Source of the DNA: Datura wrightii
Taxonomy: Eukaryota > Streptophyta > Magnoliopsida > Solanales > Solanaceae
Length of the DNA: 64,000 nucleotides
Direction of reading: 5' to 3'
Assembly: GCA_035772735.1 (NCBI GenBank)
Contig: JASDFA010000001.1
Coordinates: 60,527,001-60,591,000, forward strand
This document shows, piece after piece, positions 11,566-22,927 of the stretch. The notes under the pieces were generated by a model. The model was not told the DNA's origin. It did not search any database and saw nothing but the letters and a program-made list of their open reading frames with translations. The position numbers and the translations under genes are program-made. How positions within the stretch are numbered: position 1 is the first letter of the stretch; the number at the start of each line of letters is the position of its first letter.

Positions 11566-14500
11566 CCTTGTGAGCGATGTAATTGCATGATGTTTTTTAA
11601 ATCTGATAAAGTTGTAGTTCATATTTACCGTTATGTGTTTAAGATTAGATATTTTGTGTGGACTAATCATGGTGAGTCTGATGTAGAGAATTGTATATTT
11701 TATCATTTCATCAGTGAAAGTAGTAGGTCTGCACATGATCAAAGTAGTGTTCAACATGAGAGAGTGCATGAAATGCCAATGATGCTTTCGGGATACAATT
11801 TGGAATGGAACCCAAATAATATTTTGAAGAAACTCTCAATGAAGAAGCAATGTGTTTCTATGAACAACTAGAAGAGGTTAATCGTCCACTATGTGTATGG
11901 AGTCCGTATTCTGAGTTATCCGTTGCAGTTAGACTAATCAATATCAAATCAAATTAGAGTGTTCCTTAAGCTGCTATAGACTCTAGTTGGTCTTTTGGGG
12001 GAACTCGTTAACCCTGAGTTGAACATACCTAAGAAATTTAATCAGGCAAAGAAATTGGTTTCCAAGTTAGGATTGTCGTATGATAGAATTCATTGTTATG
12101 GAAATGGTTGCATGTTGTTCTATAAGAATGATGGGGATCTAGAAAATTGTAATTTTGTGGACATGCTCGTTTTAAGCGGACTCCTGGTGGGAAGATGATT
12201 CTAGTTAAGGAAATGCATTATTTACCTCTTATACCTCGGTTAAAGAGGTTATACGCGTCGATGAGTTCTGCTCCTCGTATGAGATGGCACCATGAGAATA
12301 GAAGGGCTCTTGGTGTTATGTCTCATCCATCAGATGGAGAAGCTTGGAAACATTTTGATAGAACTTATCTTGATTTTTCTAGTGAACCAAGAAATGTTAG
12401 ATTAGGCTTGTGTGTAGATGGTTTTATACCATTCTTTGAATCTGTTCCACCCTACTCTTGCTGGCCTATATTCCTCACTTCATATAATCTTCCACCTGAA
12501 ATGTGTATGATAAGTCCCTACATATTTCTAAGTTGTATTATCCCGGGTCCTCGGAATCCAAAAAGTTTGATTGATGTTTATCTACAACCTTAGATAGACG
12601 AGTTAACACAATGTTGGTCTGAAGGTATAGTGACTTATGACATATCAACAAAGCAGAATTTCCTTTTGCGTTCTTGTTTAATGTGGACTATAAATTATGT
12701 TCCAGCGTATGGGATGCTGCCTAGTTGGATGACAGCTGAAAAATTAGCTTGCCTGTATTGCATGGAAAATAGTAAAGCATTCACACTAAAATATGATTGT
12801 AAAAATTCATGGTTTGATTGTCACCGTCGGTTCTTGCCAATGGATCACGAGTTTAGAAAAATGAAACATGCTTTCAAAAAGAATAAGGTTGAAAATGGTC
12901 TGTTACCTCCATTATTGTTAGCAAGTGAAATTTGGGAGAGAGTTTGTCACTTGCCAAAGGTTACAGAAGCTACACCTTCTAGACTTCCTGGATATGGTGT
13001 TGGACATAATTGGACAAAACAGAGCATATTTTGGGAGTTGTCGTATTGGAAGGACAACCTTCTATGACAAAATCTTGATGTAATGTATATTGAAAAAATT
13101 ATTTTGATAATTTGTTCAATACCGTGATGGATGTTAAGGGTAAGACAAAAGATAATCCAAAGACTAGAATGGACTAAAGAGATTACTGCAGAAGAAAGGA
13201 ACTAGAGCTGCAAGAAACACACAATAATAATTTGTTAAAGCCCAAGGTGAGCTTTTCATTCACATTGGATGAAAAATGTGAGATTTGTGAGTGGATTAAG
13301 AATTTGAGGATGCCTTAGGGATATGCTTCAAATTTGGGGAAGCGTGCAGATATGAACAAAGAAAAGTTGTGTGGTATGAAAAGCCATGATTGTCATGTTT
13401 TTATTGAAACTTTGATTCCTATTGCATTTAACCGTCTACCTGATAGGATATGGAAGCCAATCACAGAAGTAAGTTTGTTCTTCAAAGATTTGTGTAGTAA
13501 CACTTTGTGGGAGGATAACTTAGAAATGATGGATGAGAATATTCCTGTAATTACTATTAAGTTGGCAAATATCTTCCCGTGCAGATTCTTTGATGTGATG
13601 GAACATTTACCAATTCACCTTGTACATGAGGCGCGTCTTGGAAGCCCAGTTCAATATAGACGAATGTATCCATTTGAAAGGTGCTAAAACTATGACTTTG
13701 TACACAATGAATTCAATTTTTAAGTTGGTTTAACCAAATTACTAACATCAAAATTTTATACAGAACTATTGACAAGTGCAAACGAACTATTAAGCAGAGG
13801 TCTAAGATTGAAGGATCTATCTGTGAAGCTTATCTTGCAAGAAAAACTGCTCATTTTTGTTATTACTATTTTGAGCAGCAAGTGCCAACTTTATGAAATA
13901 GGCCTACCCGCAATGACGATGGTGATATTGATCCCAGCCACCCGTCGATTTCAATTTTTAATCAACTAGGTCAAGGTTCTAAAAAGTGAACAAGACGAGG
14001 TTTGAGTAGTATGGAAATACAATCTATTGTGACACACATTTTGCTTAATTTCCCCGAGATACAACCATATCTTGAGTAAGTTCTAAGTGATGTTATTGAA
14101 TAATATTATGTAAATACTAAGGCTTAAACTAACGAAAAATCTCAATTTATTGAACAGTTACTTTGTACGACTGTGGGGTAATGATGTCGTATATATGAAG
14201 TTCTCTGATTGGTTCAAAGACTATGTAATTGTTCATGTCATGTTAACGATATAAGTACAACATAATCATTTGTTTAAATAACTTTTTGTTAAACAATACG
14301 TAGGTTCATGATGAAAATAGCAATATTAAATATTTTCAAATTGTGAGTTATGTTTCACACGGGCTTGATAGTCAAATTCAGTCCATACACAAATATTGTG
14401 TCAATGGTTTCAAGTTTTGAATAGAGGAAACTTCTAAGTATAAGAAAACGAATAATAGCGGAGTGTGCATTAAAGGCAATGTAGACGGTAATGGCCAAAC

Positions 14501-14861
14501 TGTTGATTATTATGGTATGATACAAGAGATAATGGAAGTTAGGTATGTTGGATGGCCGAGGAAAAAGATAGTACTATTTCAGTGTAAGTGGTTTGATCCA
14601 TCGCACAGAGGTACTAGGTTTAATCAACAGCATAATGTAACTGAAGTTAAGCACACTAGATAGTATGATTGTTATGATCCTTTTATCATTGCAGAAAATG
14701 CTAAGCAGGTGTGTTATGCTCTATATCCTCTACGTAGAGACAAGGCTGATTGGTGGGTGGTTATAAAGACTAAGCCCATAGGCCGGATAGAGATTGATAA
14801 TGTGTTGGATGTGGCGTACCAAAATGATTTGGCAGTTGTTCATCAAACTGTGGATGCTGAG
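11566..14861 (+). pseudogene. CACTA-1 TNP2-like transposase with DUF4218/DUF4216 regions
   Basis: The reading resumes inside the N-terminal Cys motif (PCERCNC) with VVVHIYRY and WTNHGES by about 11680. The TNP2 core follows: KKLVSKLGLSYDRI near 12050, PRMRWHHENRR near 12265, AWKHFDRTYLDF, VRLGLCVDGF near 12400 and YNLPPEMCM near 12485. Next is a LACLYC/CHRRFLP Cys-His segment near 12745-12840 and the GYGVGHNW box near 12990. DUF4218-type sequence (MKSHDCHVF, MYPFERC) occupies 13260-13690. Introns occur near 13690-13760 and 14080-14300. DUF4216-type sequence (CKWFDPSHRGT, DKADWW) lies at 14300-14860. Stops at about 12592 and 13317 and several frameshifts disable it. S1 interrupts it at 14862 and the acidic C-terminus lies at 17334-17549. 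Confidence 0.88.
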
Positions 14862-17328
14862 CGTAACACCCCAAAACTTTCTTAGACCAAACTCAGACTT
14901 TGCATGAAAAACTAGAAGAAAACCAGGAAATTTTTCCACAGAATGAGTCGGGGAACGACTCGTCTAATAACTAGCCGAGTCGTGGTCAGACTCATGACTC
15001 AATGCAGGAAATTTTAGTTTAGGAGCCCAGGGGTGACGATCCACATGACGATTCGTTAGGTCAAGTAACAAGTCGTCATGAAGGCTCGTTGAGTGGAGGT
15101 TCATAGTTCATGTTTCAGTGGCAACGACGGACACGACGGGTCTTTAGGTCAAGCAATGACTCATTGAGTTGTTCGTCGGAAGGGTCCTGGTAAAGCTTAG
15201 CCCCTGAGGCAGTGCTGATGATGAGAGGAGGGGATGAGTCATTAGGTCAAGTAATGACTCATCGTGACCAGCCATGGGGTCAAAAGGAGGAATTCTGGTT
15301 CAGTGACAACAGAAGATGTCAAAATTTGTTAGGTCTCTTGATGACTCATGAAGTCAGTCATCGTCCATGCGAGAGAATGTTGGGGATTTTCTAGACGTGA
15401 CCAAGATTCGGCACCCAAGTCGTTCCCAACCCCATGACTCGTGGAGTCCCTCGTGGGGACTAGCAGCAGGATTTTTCCTACGATGCTCCAAGGGTGTTTT
15501 CGTAACCTCAAGCTAATTTTGTACCTAAACTATGTCATTTTGGGCACGTTTTGGAGAGAATTAAAGGGGTAATCAACTAAGTCCCTCTCATTCCACACAC
15601 CTCACGATCTCATAGCAAAGAAATTCCTGTCAGGCACTTCAGAGCTAAACTAGGGCTTCCTTAGTTCTTCAGATTTCTTCAGGCTTCTCTCAAGAACTCT
15701 TCACCAAGTATGTGAGAATTTAACAAGGGAATTGTCCTTCCCTTGTGGCCTAAAAATCTATCTAAATTTCATATTAGTTCTAGTCCCTGGTTTTCGAATA
15801 TGAATAAATTTTCAACCAGATTTCATCTATATCATGTGGAATATTATTCATGCTAATTGTAGTTATATTTCCACTTTTTTGTGACTATGTTGATGCTTGT
15901 TCCTGTAAAATGGATTCTAGCCCTAACTTTTGAATGTAGTGAATTAGAGTCTTACAAAATTGACTAGTTATTCATATTGGTAGATTCTATCAGTGTTGGG
16001 ATTCCCATATTGTTAATATTAGTTGATTATCTTAGTCATTTCATGCTAGTCCAGTTTCAGTCAGAATAGTAGCCTACTCAGTATTTTCAAAAATGTCAGC
16101 TGATCAGTTTGACTATAGTCTTTTCTTGAGATGTCAGTGATGCCTCCCAGATGTTAGTTACTAGAATTAGTCATCAATTATCATATATTAGTAGGTTCTT
16201 TAGACGGTTATGACACTTCCAGATAAACAGCTTTGACCAGTCTTAAAACCATCAGCTTCAGTTCCAGTTTGTTCTTTAGATGGCTACGACATTTCTTGAT
16301 AAGCAGCTCTTTCCAGTCATGGAACACCAGTTACAGAATTCATTTTGATAAGACTCTCAAGGTACTTCCATATAAGTATCCCTGACTTAGTCTTGGACCC
16401 CAGTTTCGAGCTATTAGCTTAGTAGTCAAACTAGGACTATCCAGTGGGAGTAGGACTTAGCACCGAGCGAATCGGGGTTCCAGCGCACTCAGGTTCCCAA
16501 AACTACATTGCCACCGTAGGTTATTTTTATAGGACTTATGGCTCCAGAATTTTGATCACCCAGCTTATGCCTTTATACCCTGGCAAGGTATATTGTGTCC
16601 TATTGAAGAGGTGTATACATCGAACTCCACATCTAGCTCACGTGGTTATATGTTGGTTATAGACTCTCCCACTAGTCAGTATAGTTTCAGTTTAGCTCAG
16701 CTCAGTATAGTTTCATATTTACTCATTTCAGTTCAGTTCAATACAATTAGCCTAGATCAGTATCTCAAATTTAGGGCATATCTATGACCATCAGTCAAGG
16801 TCATTATTGACCATCTCAGTTATATTTCAGTTGTTTAGTTTTCAGTATTTCAGTTGGTCATTACATGTCATTATAGTTCAGTTACTTGTTCTTCTTGTTT
16901 ATATTTTCTCTCACTTATTCAATACATTCAAAGTACTGACACATACCTTCTATGTTGTATCGTATCATGATACAGGCGCAGGTTCCTTCAGGTGATATCA
17001 GTAGCTGCAGTTGGTGAGTCCTCATCTTTCGAGGACGATATTTATTTTTTAGTTATTTCTTTTAGTTAGACTTTAGAGTTAGCTGGGGGCTTGTCCCAAC
17101 AACTCATCATTAGTAGATAGCTTTCAGACATAGACTCATATGTTCAGTATGGTTTTTCAGATATATGAACTTTTATCAAATTTAGCTTTCTTAAATGATT
17201 TTATTATTTAAAGCTTCCACATATGTTTACTCATATTTCCAGTGTTATGATAGACCATGGGTTGGCTTGGGGTTACTTCTGACTCCAAGTACCATGTCTC
17301 GTCCAGGGTTTAGACTCGGGTCATGAAA
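14862..17328 (+). mobile_element. Solo LTR S1 (Tekay-type) inside the CACTA-1 transposase
   Basis: 2467 bp from CGTAACACCCC (family start TGTAA, first base changed) to CGGGTCATGAAA (family end TGACA, changed). It is flanked by perfect 5-bp duplications CTGAG (14857-14861 and 17329-17333). Removing it rejoins the transposase frame across the duplication. It has the Tekay LTR layout: a dyad-rich patch 14945-15450, the AAGTACTGACACATAC motif near 16930, ATGATACAG near 16970, GGTGAGTCCTCATC near 17010. Solo LTRs arise by recombination between the two LTRs of one element. Confidence 0.92.
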
Positions 17329-17333
17329 CTGAG

Positions 17334-17549
17334 TTAGAACAAAGTTTAGAACATCCTAAACACATATTAGAAGAAGTTTTTGATGATGATATAATGATTG
17401 AAATTGCAAATGAGGATGAATCGGATAATGAAAATGAACCAAGTAAGGGAAAAGAATCAAATGATGATTATGAAACAAGTGAGGAGGAAGAATGGGAGAA
17501 TGATGGAAATGAAATAAGCGAGGAGGAAGAATGGGAGAATGATGATTAG
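17334..17549 (+). pseudogene. CACTA-1 transposase acidic C-terminus
   Basis: Continues the transposase frame interrupted by S1. It encodes HPKHILEEVFDDD and then a tandem acidic segment with two SEEEEWEND repeats, ending at TAG 17547-17549. The homologous tail of CACTA-2 is at about 3090-3240. Confidence 0.85.
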
Positions 17550-17641
17550 TAAGTAACTTAATAAATTCTTTTAAGTAACTATTATATCTAATGCTTATAT
17601 TATTTTTTTAATTATATATTATAATGTAAACTTGTATGCAG

Positions 17642-19456
17642 ATGTCTTCTGGTGATGCTAAACAAGGTCAAACTAGTAGGATTAGTAAATCGAGTAAGAG
17701 TAGTAGGAAAACACATAGGAGACCACTAGATTCTAGTGCTGCTTCGGGTGGCCTTTCATCTGCTCCACATACACATTATTCTCCACCTATGTACTATGTC
17801 CCCTATGGAACTGGGCATCCAACACATTCATCTTTGGCTCCATTTCCTTCTACTTCTCACACTTTCATTCCTACACCTAGCATTCATCCACCACGGGGAA
17901 ACTCGACATATTCATCGTCTGATAATCCTTCCTCGATTGGACCATCTCCTGATATTTTCAGCTTGCGACTCAGAGATAGCAACTCTAAGTCAGACTCACA
18001 GGGTGCTTTTAGTGCTCCACCCTTGACCCAATCATATACAGCACCGGCACCAGCACCAGCAGCTGGAGAGCCACAACCAGGAGATACAGACAGTCTTGGC
18101 AGACTGGTGATCATGCCTGATGGATCTGGGTAAGTTTGATTTTGTTTTTGATTAAGTTTATAATATTTAATCTTAATGTAATATCTATGACTTGACATGT
18201 TTATTTTCATTATTACAGGTTCCATCCAACGAAAGAGTCCATAAATGCTCTAAGGGAGAGCATTTAGAGGATATCTGATCGACCTTATTCGAGTTGGATT
18301 GAAATACCACATTGGTTTGACAGGGCATGTTTAATGAGTTTAAGGTATATAAATTAATTATTATTTGATAAAATTCTTCTTTGACCCATGATTATTATAT
18401 ATCATCTAAGACTGTTGATCATTGATTACAGACATTGTGTACTTGGCTTCCCCAACATGATAAGAAGATAGCCACGAACTTCGAGAGGAAGGGTAGTTCA
18501 AGGATGTCAGATTGGTTTAGGGATGCAAGACTAAAGAACAAGAGGCCTAAATGGATACTACCTCATCTTTTCGAGGAGCTTCAGAGATATTGGAGCATGC
18601 CTGAATTTAAGGCAAAGTGTGAATAGGGGAAGAAGGCCAGGAGTGAAGGGAAAGATGGCTCGTTGCATACTGGGGGTGCAAAGAGCCAAGGGACGATAGC
18701 TAGAGAATAGGTAAGTAATTATTATATTCAATACTTATATAAATTTGATTAAATTTTATATATTGTTTAACTTTGATTACATTTTGTTCGCAGGACAAAA
18801 AATCGGGTCGTAGCCCGACTTAGGAGGAGCTATTTTGGGCTACCCACATAAAGAAGAAGAAGAACGAGTCTGATGCGGACACATGGGTCAAAGAAAGAGT
18901 TGAACAAGCCTATGTAAATTCATACATCTTATATATAAATAGTAATATGTTAAGTTTAATTTGAACAATCATATTATACTAACTTTTTTTAACTATGTAT
19001 ATGGATTGTCAATGACTCTTGTCTAAGTACAGCCAGACTCAAGAAGCCTTAGGTGGGGCAACCCAGCCTCCGCCGGATGTCGCTACCCAGATTTGGACTA
19101 AAAAAGTGGTCCGGGGGAGGCAAAAGGGGAGAGTCTACGGCCTAGGATCTAGAAATCCCATTTGACGGATTCATTTCGGACTGGAAGGTATTGGCTCTTC
19201 TAGCCAGGCCAAGGCAATTGATGGTGTTCAGATCACTGTTATGTTGTAGAAGACCGAACAACTTACACGTGCCTTGGAAGATGTAGAGGCAAGACGCATT
19301 GCAGAGAGTAGGACAACGTGTCATACTATCGAGGCTCTCAAGGAACAAGGGAACAACCTCGCTAGTGGAGTGCGGAGACAACGTGCCCGTTCTCCTCCTT
19401 CCTCAGATGATGAAGAGTTTTCGACAGATGATAAAAATGTCAAAGAGACACATTAG
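17642..19456 (+). pseudogene. CACTA-1 second gene, TNPA-like (Transposase_24 family)
   Basis: Five exons can be read: 17642-18129, 18219-18344, 18432-18710, 18794-18913 and 19033-19456. All introns show GT...AG borders, for example TCTGG/GTAAG with TTACAG/GTTCC and TTTAAG/GTATAT with TTACAG/ACATT. Exon 1 starts ATG (MSSGDAKQGQ) and is rich in Ser, Pro and basic residues. Exons 2-3 encode the conserved core (SSWIEIPHWFD, TNFERKGSSRMSDWFRDAR, WSMPEFKAKC). Exon 5 encodes a predicted helical segment (LTRALEDVEARR) and an acidic end. In En/Spm the equivalent protein binds subterminal repeats. Stops in exon 2 (about 18266), at the end of exon 3, and in exon 5 (about 19162, 19247) make it non-functional. 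Confidence 0.82.
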
Positions 19457-20028
19457 TTATTAGGATTATTGTACATTGAAAACAAACTTTATATATATAT
19501 TTTTGATATTTTTAAACTTTGTTGATAATTTTGGTGGATATTTAGTATTGTTATTGATGTCTTAATTCAATAATTACTATGTTATTGATGTTCTTGTTGA
19601 TTTGGAATTGTTTTCGTAGCAATTAGTGCTGGATATTAGCTTAAATTGAATTAAATTTTAATTTGGCGTGTGGGAATGCAAAAATTGCAGCTTTCTGCTA
19701 CTGGTGCATTTGCAGAAAACAACGGACAGTGTAGGTAAGTCCATTGGTTTTCTGCAAATACACCACAGCAGAAACCCAGAAAACTATTGGACTTACTGAC
19801 GGTAATATTTTTCCTCCCATCAAGTAACATTTGAAAAACCCACAAAATTAAAATTTAAGGAATTAATGGACATTCGTCGATATTAATCAATGTTGTCTAT
19901 TGTTTTTTTATTTCTAACGCAACATATTCCAACGATCCTTCATCCGTCGGTTTTTCATCATTTTTGGCCAAAAAACCAATGCTGTCTATCAGAATTGGCC
20001 CTCATATTTTAACTAGTTTTTAGTAGTG
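19457..20028. promoter_or_regulatory. CACTA-1 3' untranslated and right subterminal region
   Basis: AT-rich sequence after the TNPA-like stop. An imperfect inverted pair (GCAGAAAAC and GTTTTCTGC) lies at about 19712-19757. Motifs such as ATTCGTCGAT and TCATCCGTCGG then mirror the left-end CGACGGA motifs. It ends in the terminal inverted repeat. Confidence 0.65.
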
Positions 20029-20031
20029 ATA

Positions 20032-21810
20032 TGCCTATTATTCTTGGAATCAATATTTTGCTTCATCAATCTTTATGGAATGGAGGAATAGGTTTTGAAA
20101 TTTGTGGTAAGGATTAGCAATGTCGACCACTCTCCCTTAACCTTCTCCTTGCCTCTATTGCTCGCCACAACTTTTTACTTGCAATATCTACATGAGGTTT
20201 TACCATAATATCATCACCAACCTTGCATTCCTCAAACTACCTTCATCAACCTTGACATCAAAATGCTTATCAACACCCGACTTCAACATCTTACCACTAC
20301 AAGTCATAATGGTCATACAATGAGCATTGGGGCCTCCTTCATTTTCTTTGGGATTCACAATTTTATCACTAGGAAGTTTCCCTTTTTACTTCGAGTTGTG
20401 TTATCTAGAATTTTTTTCTCATTTCTTGCTCCAATATTTGGATGAAAGTCATATAGGAGCTAACAACTTCAGTTAACTTTTCAAGCATGCATTCGACTGC
20501 TCTTGATTTTGGAGCATTTTCTTCATCCTTCTATATTTGATCCTCCATGATCTTGATATGGCTCTTCCCTCAAATTTTGTGAACTAGAGGATGGACCCCT
20601 CGGTAAAACATAAGGATTGAAGCTTGTATTCCCAAATTTTCCATTTTGCGAACCTTGACTCAAACATCCATAGTCGTTTCTACCATAATAATGACCTTGG
20701 CCTTGTGATTGAGGTCCCCATTGACCTTGATAGTTTGAAAGTTGATGTCTTTGATTTGTTTGTTAATAATTTTTCCTTCAATAACCTCCTGGTGCATCAC
20801 TAATATAGTTTGTATCCTCAAATTGCACCGATGGTTGGTCTTAAAATTATTGATTTTGGTATGGAGGAGGCATTCGTGCACATATGGAGGAGGAAAACCT
20901 TTCACATCATCAACCATATTCACTTTCTTAATCTCATTTTAGATCTATTTCTTTTTATGAAATATAATATTGATGGCCATGGCCACCATCATTTGATCTG
21001 GTTCTTGATTCTCCTTTGTCAAATGGGTCATGGATGGGGCACCAACATGTACACCTTCATAGTCACCGGCATTCCATACTTGATTATACTTTGCAATCCT
21101 ATCAAGGATGGTGGAAATATGGTTGTATCTTGTCCATAAAGCATCCTCCAGCTGCATTATTCACCACAAAATGTGCAAGGAGATCGAATCTAGTATAGAA
21201 CATTTGAAGAAGTATGTTATTAGGGAACCCATGGGTGGATTCCATAAGAACATATTGCTTGAGATGTTCCCAAGAATCAACCAGTTGTTTCCTTTGTAGT
21301 TGTCAAAAGTGAAAAATCTTGTCATGTTATTCTACCTTTTAACTTGGGAGAAACCAATTTTTGAGAAACACATTGACTAGTTCTATCCAAGTGTGAATGG
21401 AGTTAGGGGGCAAGTAGGATAATGAATCGTGGGCCTCCCCCGTTAGTGAATACTTAAACAATCTTAACCGGACGATATTATCAGACATGTTGCTCTGCTT
21501 GTGCATATTGCAATCCTCTAAGAAATTTTTTAAATGTTAGTGCAAGTCTTGGTCAGCTGAATTATAAAATTGACCCTCCGTCTTGAGCATTGTGTAAGTT
21601 CTCCCATCTATCTTGAATGTGGTTGTGTTCACCCTTGGAGGCACTAATGCACTTGCATAGTCGATGTCATTGTTGAACTCCGCAAAGATGTTTTCCACTT
21701 CACTTGGTGGAAAAGCATCCATTTGACACCTATTTCACTAATCAAGTGTGATAGAGTAGATCAAAGCACAAATCAAAATAATTTTCACTTAGTAGAACCA
21801 ATTGCCTATG
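20032..21810 (-). pseudogene. Athila-like gag, copy A (part 2, upstream half)
   Basis: Read on the minus strand from about 21722: a gag leader (MDAFPPSEVENIFAEFN, then RTYTMLKTEGQFYNSADQD). The conserved gag core of the IVRLRLFKYSLTGEA type follows at about 21400-21500, and the ILDRIAKYNQVWNAGDYEG segment at about 21080. A degenerate Gln/Asn/Gly-rich nucleocapsid region lies near 20660-20920. It reads toward the protease at 4352 with CACTA-1 between them. Frames change often. The structural protein would form the retrotransposon particle, but this copy is decayed. Confidence 0.75.
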
Positions 21811-21828
21811 TTCCTGGCAACGATGTCA
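21811..21828 (-). promoter_or_regulatory. Degenerate primer-binding site of copy A
   Basis: On the minus strand this reads TGACATCGTTGCCAGGAA. It lines up with the N element site at 47845-47862, which is complementary to the 3' end of plant tRNA-Asp, but has several mismatches. It sits between gag and the LTR, as expected for a 5' end. Confidence 0.6.
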
Positions 21829-21835
21829 TAATTGG

Positions 21836-22927
21836 TGAATTTTCAAATTCTCTCCTTTTTGAGAAAGTGTACGTGATGTTAGCAATATAATTAACCCAAC
21901 TATGAGTCAGGGTCAAAGCAGTAGGGACTTAGTGTTGATCAAACTACTAAGATGAGCGAAATAGTGATTTGGTACTTTAAGATGCTACTCTAGTTAACTA
22001 ATAGAGAGAGAAGTAAACTAAAAATTTAGATCTAATTTCAAAAGGGTAAAACAATGAGAGATATAACTAAGGATGTGTCCCCGCTTAGGATTGATCTACC
22101 TAAATTACTCAATTAGATTCATCGATAATGGACTTCTTATAATAGTGAAAACAATTACTAAGGAATCACTCAGTGTATTTCAACAATCAAGTAATGTTTA
22201 TCTCAATCAATTCTTTCAAACTGACAAGACTTCAATACAAACCAATTATAAATTGCTAATTAGATTCAACATATTTATAAGAGAATCTGTTAAATAAGGG
22301 TTAAGCCTTAATTTATTATTGACTGATACTACCAAAACCCTAATTGGTTCTTCAAGCACAATTAAGGCAATTTGGCATGAATTGGTGTTTGCAACCACCA
22401 AGTTTAACTAACAAATCAAAGATCAATCAAATATATTAAGGTATAATATCAATTTATCATAATTAAGATCTCTGGGTTTCACAACCCATTGGGTTCACAA
22501 CCTTATAAAAGAATTTAGCTGCTAATGATAGGAAATGAAGAAGAAAGTATTGAATTAATCATAATCAACTATAGAATACAAGAGAAAATTCCAAATCCTT
22601 AATGTAAATCTTCAAAAGTAGCTTTATTTACAATGTGTATTCTCTAAAAACCCTACTCTCTCTAATAATGTTCTAATCTCTAAGAAAAAACTAAAAATGC
22701 TATTTATGCAAGGTCAAAATCCCAAGCTTTATTAAATTTTGGCATGCTTGGTTTCCAGTTACGAAGCATACATTGCATTCATGGGTCAGTACATTGCACC
22801 ATAAGTATTTCATGTGATCTGTCAGTCGTGGTACATCAATCTACAGACCATAATTTGGACCTGTGGTCCATATTCGCTCTTCATGGATTAAATCTTCAGA
22901 ATATCAGCTCTCTAAACTTTGACCTAC
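21836..22927 (-). repeat. Athila-like 5' LTR of copy A, first part
   Basis: AT-rich, begins just beyond the primer site and has the family layout: a start region, a mid region like that of copies D and E (for example CTTCTTCAAG and CTCTAATCTC stretches), then a dyad-bearing patch at 22770-22905. It is interrupted at 22928 by S2 with a CCTAC duplication and resumes at 26364. Weak identity with other copies indicates an old element. Confidence 0.65.

Larger units (their letters stand above)
4356..20028 (+). mobile_element. Complete CACTA (En/Spm-type) transposon, CACTA-1
   Basis: The left end reads CACTACTAAAAATTG and the right end, reverse-complemented, reads CACTACTAAAAACTAG. This gives a 12-bp perfect terminal inverted repeat flanked by the 3-bp duplication ATA. 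It encodes, on the plus strand, a TNP2-like transposase with DUF4218 and DUF4216 regions, then a TNPA-like (Transposase_24 family) gene. It landed inside the gag-protease ORF of copy A. It later received the Tekay element T1 (5656-11565) and the solo LTR S1 (14862-17328). Without these insertions the element is about 7.3 kb. Both genes carry stops, so it is not autonomous, although its ends look intact. Confidence 0.9.

Noticed and set aside
17736..18026. Overlapping 96-codon frame in TNPA exon 1
   Set aside because: It is an out-of-frame shadow. The main frame has the conserved family start and splice-consistent continuation.
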